Source: CAYGAW01 sp964492135 (lineage in GTDB: Bacteria > Chloroflexota > Anaerolineae > UBA7937 > B3-Chlor). From it: a DNA stretch of 64,000 bases. The notes below the pieces were generated by a model. That model ran no database searches. It worked only from the letters and a program-made list of their open reading frames with translations, and was not told the origin of the DNA. How positions within the stretch are numbered: position 1 is the first letter of the stretch; every line of letters begins with the position of its first letter. The position numbers and the translations under genes were made by a program. Positions 26,443 through 34,063 of the stretch are shown here, piece after piece. The stretch covers positions 1-64,000 of the forward strand of contig CAZBJW010000003.1 in the NCBI GenBank assembly GCA_964492135.1, given 5' to 3'.

Positions 26443-27365
26443 CGCTGTGCCCTTTTCCCTCTCGGAGATTCCTCCTCGAACTGTCCGTTGCGCCAGATTA
26501 CACATTGGCCAAAAGGCGACTCTTGGTTGAGGGAACAGGCCCTCAAGGTCACATACTCCGCTAGGTAGCTGGACATGACCTTGGGGGCCAGGATATTCTC
26601 CACTTGGAATATGCCAGCCGGGTTGTCGATCAGAGCCGTGATATTGATAGGAGTAGTCTCTTCCTCCTCGATAACGACCTCCTCCACCGCCAGGGCCGAA
26701 AGGGAATGGGAATCGACTTTGCCTAGCTCGAAGACCGCCCGACCTCTGCCCTCGGTCATATCCGTCCCGTCGGCAACGGCGACAATGGCCGCCTCCATGG
26801 TGAGAGGCAAAGGGTTCAGGTCGTGCGTGGCGATGGCCGAAAGGATGAAACTGGTCAATGTCTGCCGCTTGGTGTCGTCGGGATAGATCTGTTGAAGCAA
26901 CCTCTCCAGGATAGGCGCTGCCAATGTTACTCCATAGGCCTGATGCCCTTTGCGGTGGATCTGGTTGCCGATGTCATGGAGCATGGCCGAGGCCAGCAGG
27001 ACGAGCATAGCATCATCTCGATCTCCAGCCCCCGAGCGCTCCACATCCAGGGCAACACCGTGCCTGGTCAATATTTCAGCCATGCGCAAAGCGTTGGCGG
27101 CTACCACTTGGGCGTGTACCTGGCCGTGATCGTTGTAACCCAACTTGCCGATGGTCACATAGGCGGTCATATCCCAGAGGGCGCGCGTTCTCTTGTCGTT
27201 CAGGAGAAGATCGTATAGTTCAGCGGTTCGGGGGTAAGCTTCGACGATCTCCAGTAGGGCCTCATCTGATGCGTGGGCCAGATCGTGATATTGCCAATCG
27301 AGCCGCACCAACACCCCATCACTATGATGAGTGCATGGTGGGTGATTACTCCTTTTCCTGCTCAT
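26439..27365 (-). CDS. HD-domain phosphohydrolase
   Basis: 308 residues from the ATG at 27365, preceded by GGAGGGAG. HD-superfamily metal site: VHAQVVAANAL (first His), MLHDIGNQIHRKGHQ (HD motif) and later SAIATHDLNPLP with VAVADGTDMTEGRG. Related proteins hydrolyse nucleotides or cyclic nucleotides; no specific substrate can be assigned. It overlaps the end of the methyltransferase gene upstream and couples to metF downstream. Confidence 0.85.
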   Translation of the reverse strand: MSRKRSNHPPCTHHSDGVLVRLDWQYHDLAHASDEALLEIVEAYPRTAELYDLLLNDKRTRALWDMTAYVTIGKLGYNDHGQVHAQVVAANALRMAEILTRHGVALDVERSGAGDRDDAMLVLLASAMLHDIGNQIHRKGHQAYGVTLAAPILERLLQQIYPDDTKRQTLTSFILSAIATHDLNPLPLTMEAAIVAVADGTDMTEGRGRAVFELGKVDSHSLSALAVEEVVIEEEETTPINITALIDNPAGIFQVENILAPKVMSSYLAEYVTLRACSLNQESPFGQCVIWRNGQFEEESPRGKRAQR

Positions 27366-28032
27366 CGCTCTCCCTCCTAGGCACAGTCCCATAGGCCGCA
27401 TAGACCGTGCCCCAAAGGTGCTCCTCGTACTCGACCCTGCCAATCAATTCCTCTAATTCTTCCCAAGGTTTCCCTCCCCAGTACGCTCCTCTCATGCTGG
27501 GCGGAATCCAAGGGTTACCTAGCCAATGCAAAAGGGGGTTCAACAACAGGCCGTACCATCGTTTGCTGAATTTGCCGTCGGCGATGAGCACCCGACCTCC
27601 CGGCTTGACGGCGCTTATCATGCGCTTCAAGAGGCGCCGTCTATCCTGGAATAGACCTATAGCCAGCGTACAGACGGCGGCATCCACCGGCTCCGAAAGC
27701 GCGAAGTTGGCCGCATCGCCTCGAATCAATTCGATATTCCCCCAGCCATGTCGCTCTATTTTCTTTCGCGCTTGGGCGAGCATGTCGGGGGAGTAATCGA
27801 CGCCGATTATCCTACCCTCGGGCCCGACCACTTCCTCTAGGGCCTCGAAGTTCAACCCCGTGCCACAAGCCAAGTCCACGACCATATCCCCCGGCTTCAA
27901 CCCCAATCGCTTGGCCATCTCCCTCCTCAAACGCCTCTCCTGTCCCAAGGCCAACAGGGCGACTAATCTGTCGTGCCAGGGAGCGCCCTTCCCATAGGTG
28001 GTCTCTACCTCTTTCAAGACGGCGTTTTCCAT
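27346..28032 (-). CDS. Class I SAM-dependent methyltransferase (UbiE-like)
   Basis: 228 residues. SAM motif I VVDLACGTGLNFEAL near residue 52, motif II with GVDYSPDMLAQARK, and ADGKFSKRW after motif III. UbiE/COQ5-like methyltransferases act on quinones or small metabolites. Start ATG 28032 has GAGGTG six bases upstream; a GTG three codons earlier is possible. Its last 20 bases overlap the HD-domain gene. Confidence 0.88.
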   Translation of the reverse strand: MENAVLKEVETTYGKGAPWHDRLVALLALGQERRLRREMAKRLGLKPGDMVVDLACGTGLNFEALEEVVGPEGRIIGVDYSPDMLAQARKKIERHGWGNIELIRGDAANFALSEPVDAAVCTLAIGLFQDRRRLLKRMISAVKPGGRVLIADGKFSKRWYGLLLNPLLHWLGNPWIPPSMRGAYWGGKPWEELEELIGRVEYEEHLWGTVYAAYGTVPRRESDEQEKE

Positions 28033-28046
28033 ACCAGGCACCTCGG

Positions 28047-28343
28047 CTACTTCGTTCCTCTTCTAGAGGAGAGCGGCGCTAGTTGGTGGGAGCAGGCGGC
28101 TTCCTCGACCACATCCGCCTTCCATCTAGGAGAGATGGCTCGCCCTCCACCCCTAGAGTCGCCTTCCAGAAACCAGGCGATGAAGTAGGCCGCTGGGCAC
28201 ATCAGTACTACTCCCAGTAAGATCACCTTGCTTAGGGAGGCACCGTAGAGGGCCCAGAGATAGAAAGCAGCTAACGAGAGCAGGGCACAGAATGCCATAG
28301 GACCCCACTCCCCCACTCGTCTTGTCAGCCTTGTCCAACTCAT
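28047..28343 (-). CDS. Small two-helix membrane protein (DUF2933-like)
   Basis: 98 residues from the ATG at 28343 (GGGGGAGGGAG upstream). Two membrane helices, the second LLGVVLMCPAAYFIAWFL resembling the C-terminal helix of the DUF2933 protein at 43563 (LLVIVLLCPLGHLFM). Such short proteins occur beside YHS and copper genes. The C-terminal 40 residues are charged and variable. Confidence 0.6.
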   Translation of the reverse strand: MSWTRLTRRVGEWGPMAFCALLSLAAFYLWALYGASLSKVILLGVVLMCPAAYFIAWFLEGDSRGGGRAISPRWKADVVEEAACSHQLAPLSSRRGTK

Positions 28344-28393
28344 CGTTCTCCCTCCCCCTTGTACGGGCATTTCTCCTCCAAGAGCCGAGTCTT

Positions 28394-28585
28394 CTAGCGG
28401 CCCTTCCCCTTTCGGTGTTTCTTTCTCCTCTCTCCCCACTCGGGACGGGCGTACTGCCCCGGACCCCTTTCGAATTTGGTTTGACAGAGGGGACAACAAA
28501 GGTAATAGGTGACCCTTTCATACTCTATGGCCGCTTGGGCTCGATGGCGATTGACGCGCTTCCCACAAACCGGATCTCTCAGCAT
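28394..28585 (-). CDS. YHS-domain protein 2
   Basis: 63 residues: MLRDPVCGKRVNRHRA and TYYLCCPLCQTKFERGPGQY, a YHS metal-binding domain with an extra cysteine (CCPLC) and a basic tail. GGGAGG lies upstream of the ATG. The ferredoxin gene ends five bases before it, so they are co-transcribed. Confidence 0.85.
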   Translation of the reverse strand: MLRDPVCGKRVNRHRAQAAIEYERVTYYLCCPLCQTKFERGPGQYARPEWGERRKKHRKGKGR

Positions 28586-28590
28586 AATGC

Positions 28591-29046
28591 TTACTCTTCC
28601 TCCCCCATCATGCGCCACACCTGCCAAGGAAAGCGGCGACCGCGACTGCGCCAGCGGGGTAAGAGTTTGCCCCCTGGCCCTCTATCCACCGGCTTCTTGA
28701 GCGACTCCTTAGTCAAAGTAGATAGAGGAACCCATCCATCCTCGCCTTTGGCCACTTGGATAACAGGGCCCTGACGACGGGCATATCGTGGCTCCTTCTC
28801 AGTCTTTTGAACAGCAATCACCTCCACAGGGCACTCTCTCTGGCAAGCCACACAGCCTATGCAACGACTTACTTGGACTGGATACTGCATCATCCAGCGG
28901 CGGGGCTCTGTCTTCCCACCGAAATCGGCGCCCTCAGGCCCCGCTCGGCTTGGCCGGGTCATGTCCAAAGCCTGCACGGGGCACACATCCATGCAGATCC
29001 CACAGTTGATGCATCCACTTCGGTCAACGGTGGATTTGAAAGCCAT
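28591..29046 (-). CDS. Two-cluster 4Fe-4S ferredoxin-like protein
   Basis: 151 residues with two classic cluster motifs, CINCGICMDVCPVQA near residue 12 and CIGCVACQRECPVEV near 62, separated by an unusually long loop; the C-terminal 60 residues are basic and unassigned. It should carry electrons to the flavoprotein encoded just upstream (29068-30159), a geranylgeranyl-reductase-like enzyme. Confidence 0.9.
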   Translation of the reverse strand: MAFKSTVDRSGCINCGICMDVCPVQALDMTRPSRAGPEGADFGGKTEPRRWMMQYPVQVSRCIGCVACQRECPVEVIAVQKTEKEPRYARRQGPVIQVAKGEDGWVPLSTLTKESLKKPVDRGPGGKLLPRWRSRGRRFPWQVWRMMGEEE

Positions 29047-29067
29047 CTTCTACTCCCAGCAACTGAC

Positions 29068-30159
29068 TCATTCAGCGTCCCAGCACTTGGTAGTGGTCCA
29101 GGTTTTGCCCACTACGCCATCCAGATGCGCCTCATCTAACCGCATGGCTCTCTCGTAGTAGTCCATCACGCGGTGGAGGACCGGTGGCAATCGCACGATC
29201 TCGCCAAGGGCCGCGATAATGCTGTTGGGAAGAGGAGGGAGCACCCGCTGGAGCCATGACATGGCGGCGAAGTATTTGCGATGCCCTTCGACGAAGCGCC
29301 GATATAGGGCCTGGCCCTCTTCCCTACTCAGTTCGCCATTAAGCACTCGCCGTACGAGGTGCCCGCAGACTCTTCCAAAGTAGAGGGCCGGGCGGATGCC
29401 TTCACCTGTGAGGGCCAGGCATTGCCCGGCGGCATCGCCTACGAGGAAAAGTTGGCCCACCACCGGCTCACGCAGCTCGTGAGGGAAGAAACTACCGTGC
29501 ACTCCATCCTGATGCAAGCCCAGATCGTTCACAAAGGAGTGCAACTTACCACCTAGCCTGGTCTCTCCCCGATAACTGCCGATGCCGATGCTGCTGGTTG
29601 CACCTCGCGGAAAGACCCAGGCCACTCCTCGTTGAAGGACGTGGGGGTCATACCAGAAATGCAGTCCATCATGGCGATGCTCAACAACTGTCTCCATGCC
29701 GAAATTAAGATCTTCGCGGCGTACAAAGCCTGGTCGTAGGCTGCTCGCCAGAGCGGCTCGCCAACCACTAGCGTCGATGAGAACCTTCCCTTCAAAGGAT
29801 CCTTGGGGGGTTAAAACAGCCCCTCCCTCCACCCCGATGGCCGGTGCATTAACGAAATCGGCATTCGTGCGGTCTGCCAGAAGGCGACAGAAGTGGGCGT
29901 AGTCGAAGGTGCAGAAGGGGTAGACCAGATCGTAAGCCAAGTCGCGCCTAGCGGTATGAACGATGATGCGGTCGTGCACCTGGATCACGCAGTCCGTGGC
30001 GTCTAACGCTTCGAGGACCCGAAGGATAGTGCCACAGGCCGAGGTCTGGCCGGTCCCGATGGGCTTGCGCTCCAGCAGCAGCACGCGCTTGCCCCGTAGC
30101 TCGGCGGCAACGCTCAACCCGGCAAAGCTCGCCCCGGCAATGATAGCGTCGTAGCGCAT
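29068..30159 (-). CDS. Geranylgeranyl-reductase-like FAD oxidoreductase
   Basis: 363 residues. N-terminal dinucleotide motif AIIAGASFAGLSVAAEL, LLERKPIGTGQTSACGT, the mid-domain LIDASGWRAAL and the late FLVGDAAGQCLALTGEGIRP typical of the ChlP/GGR family. Members hydrogenate isoprenoid side chains of lipids or quinones, using ferredoxin in anaerobes. The next gene is a ferredoxin, supporting this. Start ATG follows GGGGGA. Confidence 0.88.
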   Translation of the reverse strand: MRYDAIIAGASFAGLSVAAELRGKRVLLLERKPIGTGQTSACGTILRVLEALDATDCVIQVHDRIIVHTARRDLAYDLVYPFCTFDYAHFCRLLADRTNADFVNAPAIGVEGGAVLTPQGSFEGKVLIDASGWRAALASSLRPGFVRREDLNFGMETVVEHRHDGLHFWYDPHVLQRGVAWVFPRGATSSIGIGSYRGETRLGGKLHSFVNDLGLHQDGVHGSFFPHELREPVVGQLFLVGDAAGQCLALTGEGIRPALYFGRVCGHLVRRVLNGELSREEGQALYRRFVEGHRKYFAAMSWLQRVLPPLPNSIIAALGEIVRLPPVLHRVMDYYERAMRLDEAHLDGVVGKTWTTTKCWDAE

Positions 30160-30434
30160 ATTGTCCCCCTTCCGTTGAACCCCCGCCCAAGCTATCTCTC
30201 GGTCACTCCCCGCGCCAATTGGCCTGGAACCGTGGAGGCCATTCCCGACCTCTGGATTAGTTCAGTCATCCGCCTCATTCTCTCTGTGGGGGCCATCGCC
30301 GCGTTGACCGGTTTCTGTGCAAGCGGAAAGAAGGCACCAACATAGGCATCCTGCAACCATAAGCCTACTGCTCCGTGCCCAATCTCCTCCCACCCCCCTC
30401 TTCTTGGCTTCTCTCACTACTGCTCATCGAAGGC
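30160..30434. other. Intergenic stretch
   Basis: About 275 bases between the flavoprotein and the YHS pair. I see no gene. The end nearest the YHS genes belongs to the duplicated YHS segment described separately. Confidence 0.5.
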
Positions 30435-30466
30435 GGCTGGTGAGGGGGAACTCCCCCTCACCAGCC
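30435..30466 (-). terminator. Strong hairpin after YHS pair A
   Basis: Perfect 14-bp stem GGCTGGTGAGGGGG with loop AACT. No T-run follows on the minus strand. The duplicate copy at 41807-41836 keeps the fold, with one G-T pair, which suggests the structure matters. Confidence 0.7.
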
Positions 30467-30476
30467 AGGGAAGAAC

Positions 30477-30665
30477 CTAGTGACCTCCGTGTCCCATGCC
30501 TTCATGCCCCATCTGTCCCTGCATTCCCACATACTTCTGCGGATCTTTGTCGAAAGCCGCTTTGCAGCCCTGGGAGCAGAAGTAATAGGTCTTCCCCATG
30601 TGCTCTGACTTGGCGGCCGCCTTCTTCTCCTCGACGGTCATGCCACAGACCGGGTCCTTAGCCAT
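30477..30665 (-). CDS. YHS-domain protein 3
   Basis: 62 residues: MAKDPVCGMTVEEKKAAAKS, then YYFCSQGCKAAFDKDPQKYV, a complete YHS domain with a Met/His-rich tail (GHEGMGHGGH) that could bind copper. Paralogue of the protein at 41847-42035, nearly identical. Second gene of YHS pair A. Confidence 0.92.
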   Translation of the reverse strand: MAKDPVCGMTVEEKKAAAKSEHMGKTYYFCSQGCKAAFDKDPQKYVGMQGQMGHEGMGHGGH

Positions 30666-30704
30666 GGTTTGTCACCTCCTTTCTTCGGACAGGTTCAGCG
30701 GGCT

Positions 30705-30887
30705 CTATTCACTCTCCGCTGTATCGCCGCCCTTCTCCTCGACGGACGCGATGTACCTCTTAGGATTGGCGAGGAATAGCTCTTTGCAGGTGGGTCGGCA
30801 GAAGTGGTAGACTTTGTTTTTGTACTCGGTGCGGAAGGTGAAGCCCCTCTCGTCGATTTCCATACCACAGACGGGATCTTTAGCCAT
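30705..30887 (-). CDS. YHS-domain protein 4
   Basis: 60 residues: MAKDPVCGMEIDERGFTFRT and KVYHFCRPTCKELFLANPKR. The ATG at 30887 has GGAGGTGAG upstream; three codons further upstream is another ATG without a better site. Paralogue of 42065-42256. First gene of YHS pair A, after the PepSY protein. Confidence 0.92.
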   Translation of the reverse strand: MAKDPVCGMEIDERGFTFRTEYKNKVYHFCRPTCKELFLANPKRYIASVEEKGGDTAESE

Positions 30888-30920
30888 CTTTCTCACCTCC
30901 CTTGGCAGATAATCTAGCCT

Positions 30921-31697
30921 TCATCTAGCTCTAACATGTCCACAAATTGACCATGCCAGTTGTGGTAACCAGACCTGGCCGCTGTAGCCATTGACGCTCA
31001 ACATGCCATAGATCTGCCCATCTTTGAGAACGTGGATAGTATAATACCCGTAGAGGTGATCGGCTTCATCGGCCACCTCGGTGCCAGGGATGTAGGTCTC
31101 TAAATATCGTTGTGCATGCTGAAGAGCCTGGTCAGCCGACACAGGCATGTCGGTGCTGGGCTCTTCTGTACCGGAGCCGCTCATCATGCCTCCCGTCATC
31201 CCTCCCCAGCCTGAGCCCGAATGCATGCCGTACTTGGCATTCCACATCATATTGGGCCCATACTCCGGATAGACGGCACCGGTCTCTTTGTCGATGAGTA
31301 GTTCCATGGCGTGCACACCAGTGCTCTTCTCGACCACCTCAGCGTAGAAGTTGTCGGCGAACTCCATCACCTCGGCGATGGCCAGCCCTGGCAGGCTGAG
31401 GGAGTGGAGATAGCCTTCCACCGCCTCTTGGGCATCCTTCAGGCTGAGGGCCTCACCACCACTGCGAGGAACGGTTCTCCCCCAGCTGGCGTATCCAGAA
31501 GCCATCATCCCGCCATACCCTGAGCGGTCGCCCATCATCCAGGGACCCATCCAATTCCCCATGTGGAAAGGCCAGGCCCAACTCGAGATGGCGGGGCGGG
31601 CCAAGGTCCAGGCCACGAACCCTCCCACGAAAATCAAAAGAAGGGCAGCGAGAGTGGCAACCGTTGTCACGACTGTCCACTGAACCTTGTTTGTCAT
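30921..31697 (-). CDS. Membrane-anchored, Met-rich PepSY-domain protein
   Basis: 258 residues. One N-terminal membrane helix (VVTTVATLAALLLIFVGGFV), then a Met/Gly/Trp-rich segment (GNWMGPWMMGDRSGYGGMM) of the sort seen in copper-binding proteins. Two PepSY-like repeats follow, around residues 85-140 and 190-250 (ALSLKDAQEAVEGYL, VSADQALQHAQRYLE). A second Met-rich linker (GGMTGGMMSGSG) joins them. It lies on the outer face of the membrane and may buffer copper. GAGGAGG precedes the ATG. Located between the ABC exporter and YHS pair A. Confidence 0.8.
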   Translation of the reverse strand: MTNKVQWTVVTTVATLAALLLIFVGGFVAWTLARPAISSWAWPFHMGNWMGPWMMGDRSGYGGMMASGYASWGRTVPRSGGEALSLKDAQEAVEGYLHSLSLPGLAIAEVMEFADNFYAEVVEKSTGVHAMELLIDKETGAVYPEYGPNMMWNAKYGMHSGSGWGGMTGGMMSGSGTEEPSTDMPVSADQALQHAQRYLETYIPGTEVADEADHLYGYYTIHVLKDGQIYGMLSVNGYSGQVWLPQLAWSICGHVRAR

Positions 31698-31727
31698 CTG
31701 CAGTCCTCCTCTATCTTTTGCAATAGT

Positions 31728-32405
31728 TCAAAATGTTTCCTTGATCCTACCGTCCTCCATCCAGAGGACACGGTGGGCTATGTCCTTGATGCGCTCATCA
31801 TGACCGACCATGACCACGGTTCTCTCCTGCTCGCAGGCGATGCGACAGAGGAGGTCAATCACCTGGCGACCGGTCTTGGAGTCCAGATTTCCCGTTGGCT
31901 CATCAGCCAAGATCATCTTGGGTTGATTGGCCAGAGCGCGAGCGATGGCTACCCTCTGTTGTTCGCCGCCTGAAAGATCCTTTGGGAGATGGTTCAACCG
32001 CTCTTTGAGGCCCAGGTCCGAAAGCAGATTCTGCGCCCGCTCAAGGCCCAACCGGTCTCTCCTGCCAACCAGTTTCATGGGCACCATCACGTTCTCCAGA
32101 GCGGTCAAGTTAGAGAGCAGGTTGAAAGCCTGGAAGACGAACCCGATATTCTCGATCCTTATTCTGGGAAGTTCCCTTTCGCCCAGATCGGTTATCTTTT
32201 TACCATTGATGAAGATATCCCCTTCGGTAGGCCTCAAAAGAGCGCCAGCCATGGAGAGAAGGGTTGTCTTGCCACTCCCCGAAGGGCCCATTATCAAGAC
32301 GATCTCGCCCTTCTCCACCTTCAAATCCACCCCCTGCATGGCCTTCACAGCCGTGTGGCCTGACCCATAGACCTTGCTAACTCCACATAACTCTAGGACT
32401 CTCAT
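31728..32405 (-). CDS. ABC transporter ATPase, MacB/LolD type
   Basis: 225 residues with Walker A GPSGSGKTT, Q-loop FVFQAFNLLSNLTALENV, signature LSGGEQQRVAIARAL, Walker B ILADEPTGNLD and switch VMVGHDERI. This is the MacB/LolD/DevA subfamily, which powers FtsX-like permeases. The cognate permease gene starts just upstream (32413-33519) but carries an in-frame stop. Confidence 0.93.
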   Translation of the reverse strand: MRVLELCGVSKVYGSGHTAVKAMQGVDLKVEKGEIVLIMGPSGSGKTTLLSMAGALLRPTEGDIFINGKKITDLGERELPRIRIENIGFVFQAFNLLSNLTALENVMVPMKLVGRRDRLGLERAQNLLSDLGLKERLNHLPKDLSGGEQQRVAIARALANQPKMILADEPTGNLDSKTGRQVIDLLCRIACEQERTVVMVGHDERIKDIAHRVLWMEDGRIKETF

Positions 32406-32412
32406 TTCCCCC

Positions 32413-33519
32413 TCAGGCTCTGAATACCACAGCAGGATCTATGCCCCCTATCCTGCGCGCCGGGATGTAGGAGGCCACGAGGCTCATCAAAAGGGTGACC
32501 CCTAGGAGGCCCGCAATCTCCTGGATCCGAAGATAGGTAACGAATGCGGGCACGAATGCCGCAGCGGCCGCATTCACAGCCCATCCCAATAGAACTCCCA
32601 CCATAAAACCTAGAAGCCCACAGGTAAGGCTCTGTTCAAAGGTGATCTTATAGAGATCCCAGTTATTCGCCCCGATGGCTTTGAGGATCCCGTATTCGCG
32701 CGACTTCTCCACCGTGGCGGTATATATGGTCAGACCGATCACTGCCACCCCAATGATGAAACCGATGACCACCAGAACGGAGAAAATCGGCAGGAAACTC
32801 TCCGTCATTATCTTGCGGTTGTTCTCCGCGAACTCGGCCTTGGTGAGGGCCTCCGCCCCTGGCATCTCTTCGCTTATCCTCTGGGCAACCTCCTGGGCTT
32901 TGTTCGAATCGTCCACGGAGACCAAGAAGTAGTTGGTCAGATTCCCCATTCGGAAAAGGTCCTCAGCATCCTCCTGGCGGATGAAAGAAAACTGATAGAT
33001 GACCAGATTGCCACCTTCCGAGATGCCAGCCCCCCTGAATTCTCGGCCCCCAATGATCAGGCTGTCCCCCGACCTAAGGGCGTTATTCCTGGCGAAGACC
33101 CCATCGATGATGATCTCTCCCTCTTGAGGCCTATCCCGCCCCTCGAACACCCTCAGGGGCCCACCAACCCCCATCTCCGTGTGGAAGCCGAAGAGGAAAG
33201 TATGAACCTCCTTCCCATCGATCTTAAAGCCTATCTGCCGCCCTAGCAGCCGATGCACCTCCTCCACCCCCTCAAGGGCGCCGATCTCTCCCTCCATCCC
33301 ACGCGGCAAGATAGAGATGGAGTGGAACATGTCGGAGGCCCCCTCCTGCATGATCCATAAATCCGCCTACACCCCTTCTACATAGGCTCCCAGCTTCCCA
33401 ACCCAGCCGAGATATAGACTGCTCAACACCAAGATAAGGAGCACGGCGAAAGCCACGCCACCTACCGAGATGGCAAACCTGGTCTTCTCAGCAAAGAGGT
33501 TCTTTCTAGCGATCGACAT
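32413..33519 (-). pseudogene. FtsX/DevC-type ABC permease with one in-frame TAG
   Basis: From ATG 33519 the first 50 residues (MSIARKNLFAEKTRFAISVG, then one membrane helix) end at TAG 33369-33367. The same frame then continues without a shift through ADLWIMQEGASDMFHS to a normal C-terminus with three more helices (VIGFIIGVAVIGLTIYTATV; LLGFMVGVLLGWAVNAAAAA). Total 369 codons, normal for DevC/MacB-like permeases. Family alignment expects an ordinary residue before ADLWIMQEG, so a single point mutation explains the stop. An internal ATG at 33351 could give only a protein lacking the first helix. Partner ATPase follows immediately. Confidence 0.85.
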
Positions 33520-33797
33520 AGTAACCTTCCATCGTCTCTTGGATGTTCATTAGGCTGAGGGCCCCACTACTCTTGGGATGAACGGTTCTCCTTCGTCGAC
33601 AATTATCCACCCTCACTCCCAATAGATAGCAAACTCAGGGCAGGATCACTCCGTTTTAGACCCGTTTCAACCATGTTAAATTATCAGGCCTTGTGGGGGG
33701 CGAAGGTGTCAGGATCTCGCCTTTCAAGTACTGGATGGCAAAGCAGCAGGGGAGTAGAACCTGACCACCCTCGCCCCACACGTACCTCCCAGATGGT

Positions 33798-34043
33798 CTA
33801 CTCTCCAGCTTGAGCGATCTCGCTCCCACAGTGGGGGCATTTGACCCAGCCCTCTTGCAGGAATCGACCACAGGAGGGACAGGCACGAGTATATCCCGTT
33901 GGTGCCGTCTCCATACGAGCAGGCATCAAGCCATCCGTTTGCCCAGCCTTCCGGTAGAGCAGATAGGCTCCTACCACTAGCGCTATGGGCAGCGCCAGGA
34001 AGAAGAGCAGGAATATCGGCCACAAGAAAAACATGCCCATCAT
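33798..34043 (-). CDS. Small membrane protein with zinc ribbon
   Basis: 81 residues: an N-terminal membrane helix (FFLWPIFLLFFLALPIALVV) and a C-terminal zinc ribbon with CPSC and CPHC pairs. It lies 20 bases downstream of copA on the same strand and is likely co-expressed with it. Function unknown. The 278 bases between it and the ABC permease hold no gene I can support. Confidence 0.75.
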   Translation of the reverse strand: MMGMFFLWPIFLLFFLALPIALVVGAYLLYRKAGQTDGLMPARMETAPTGYTRACPSCGRFLQEGWVKCPHCGSEIAQAGE

Positions 34044-34063
34044 CTCTTCACCACTCCTTTCTC

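Larger units (their letters stand above)
30425..30891 (-). repeat. Duplicated YHS-pair segment, copy A
   Basis: About 467 bases that match 41797-42260 closely through two YHS genes, their ribosome sites, the spacer and a terminal hairpin. A segmental duplication 11 kb apart within the same island. Confidence 0.85.
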
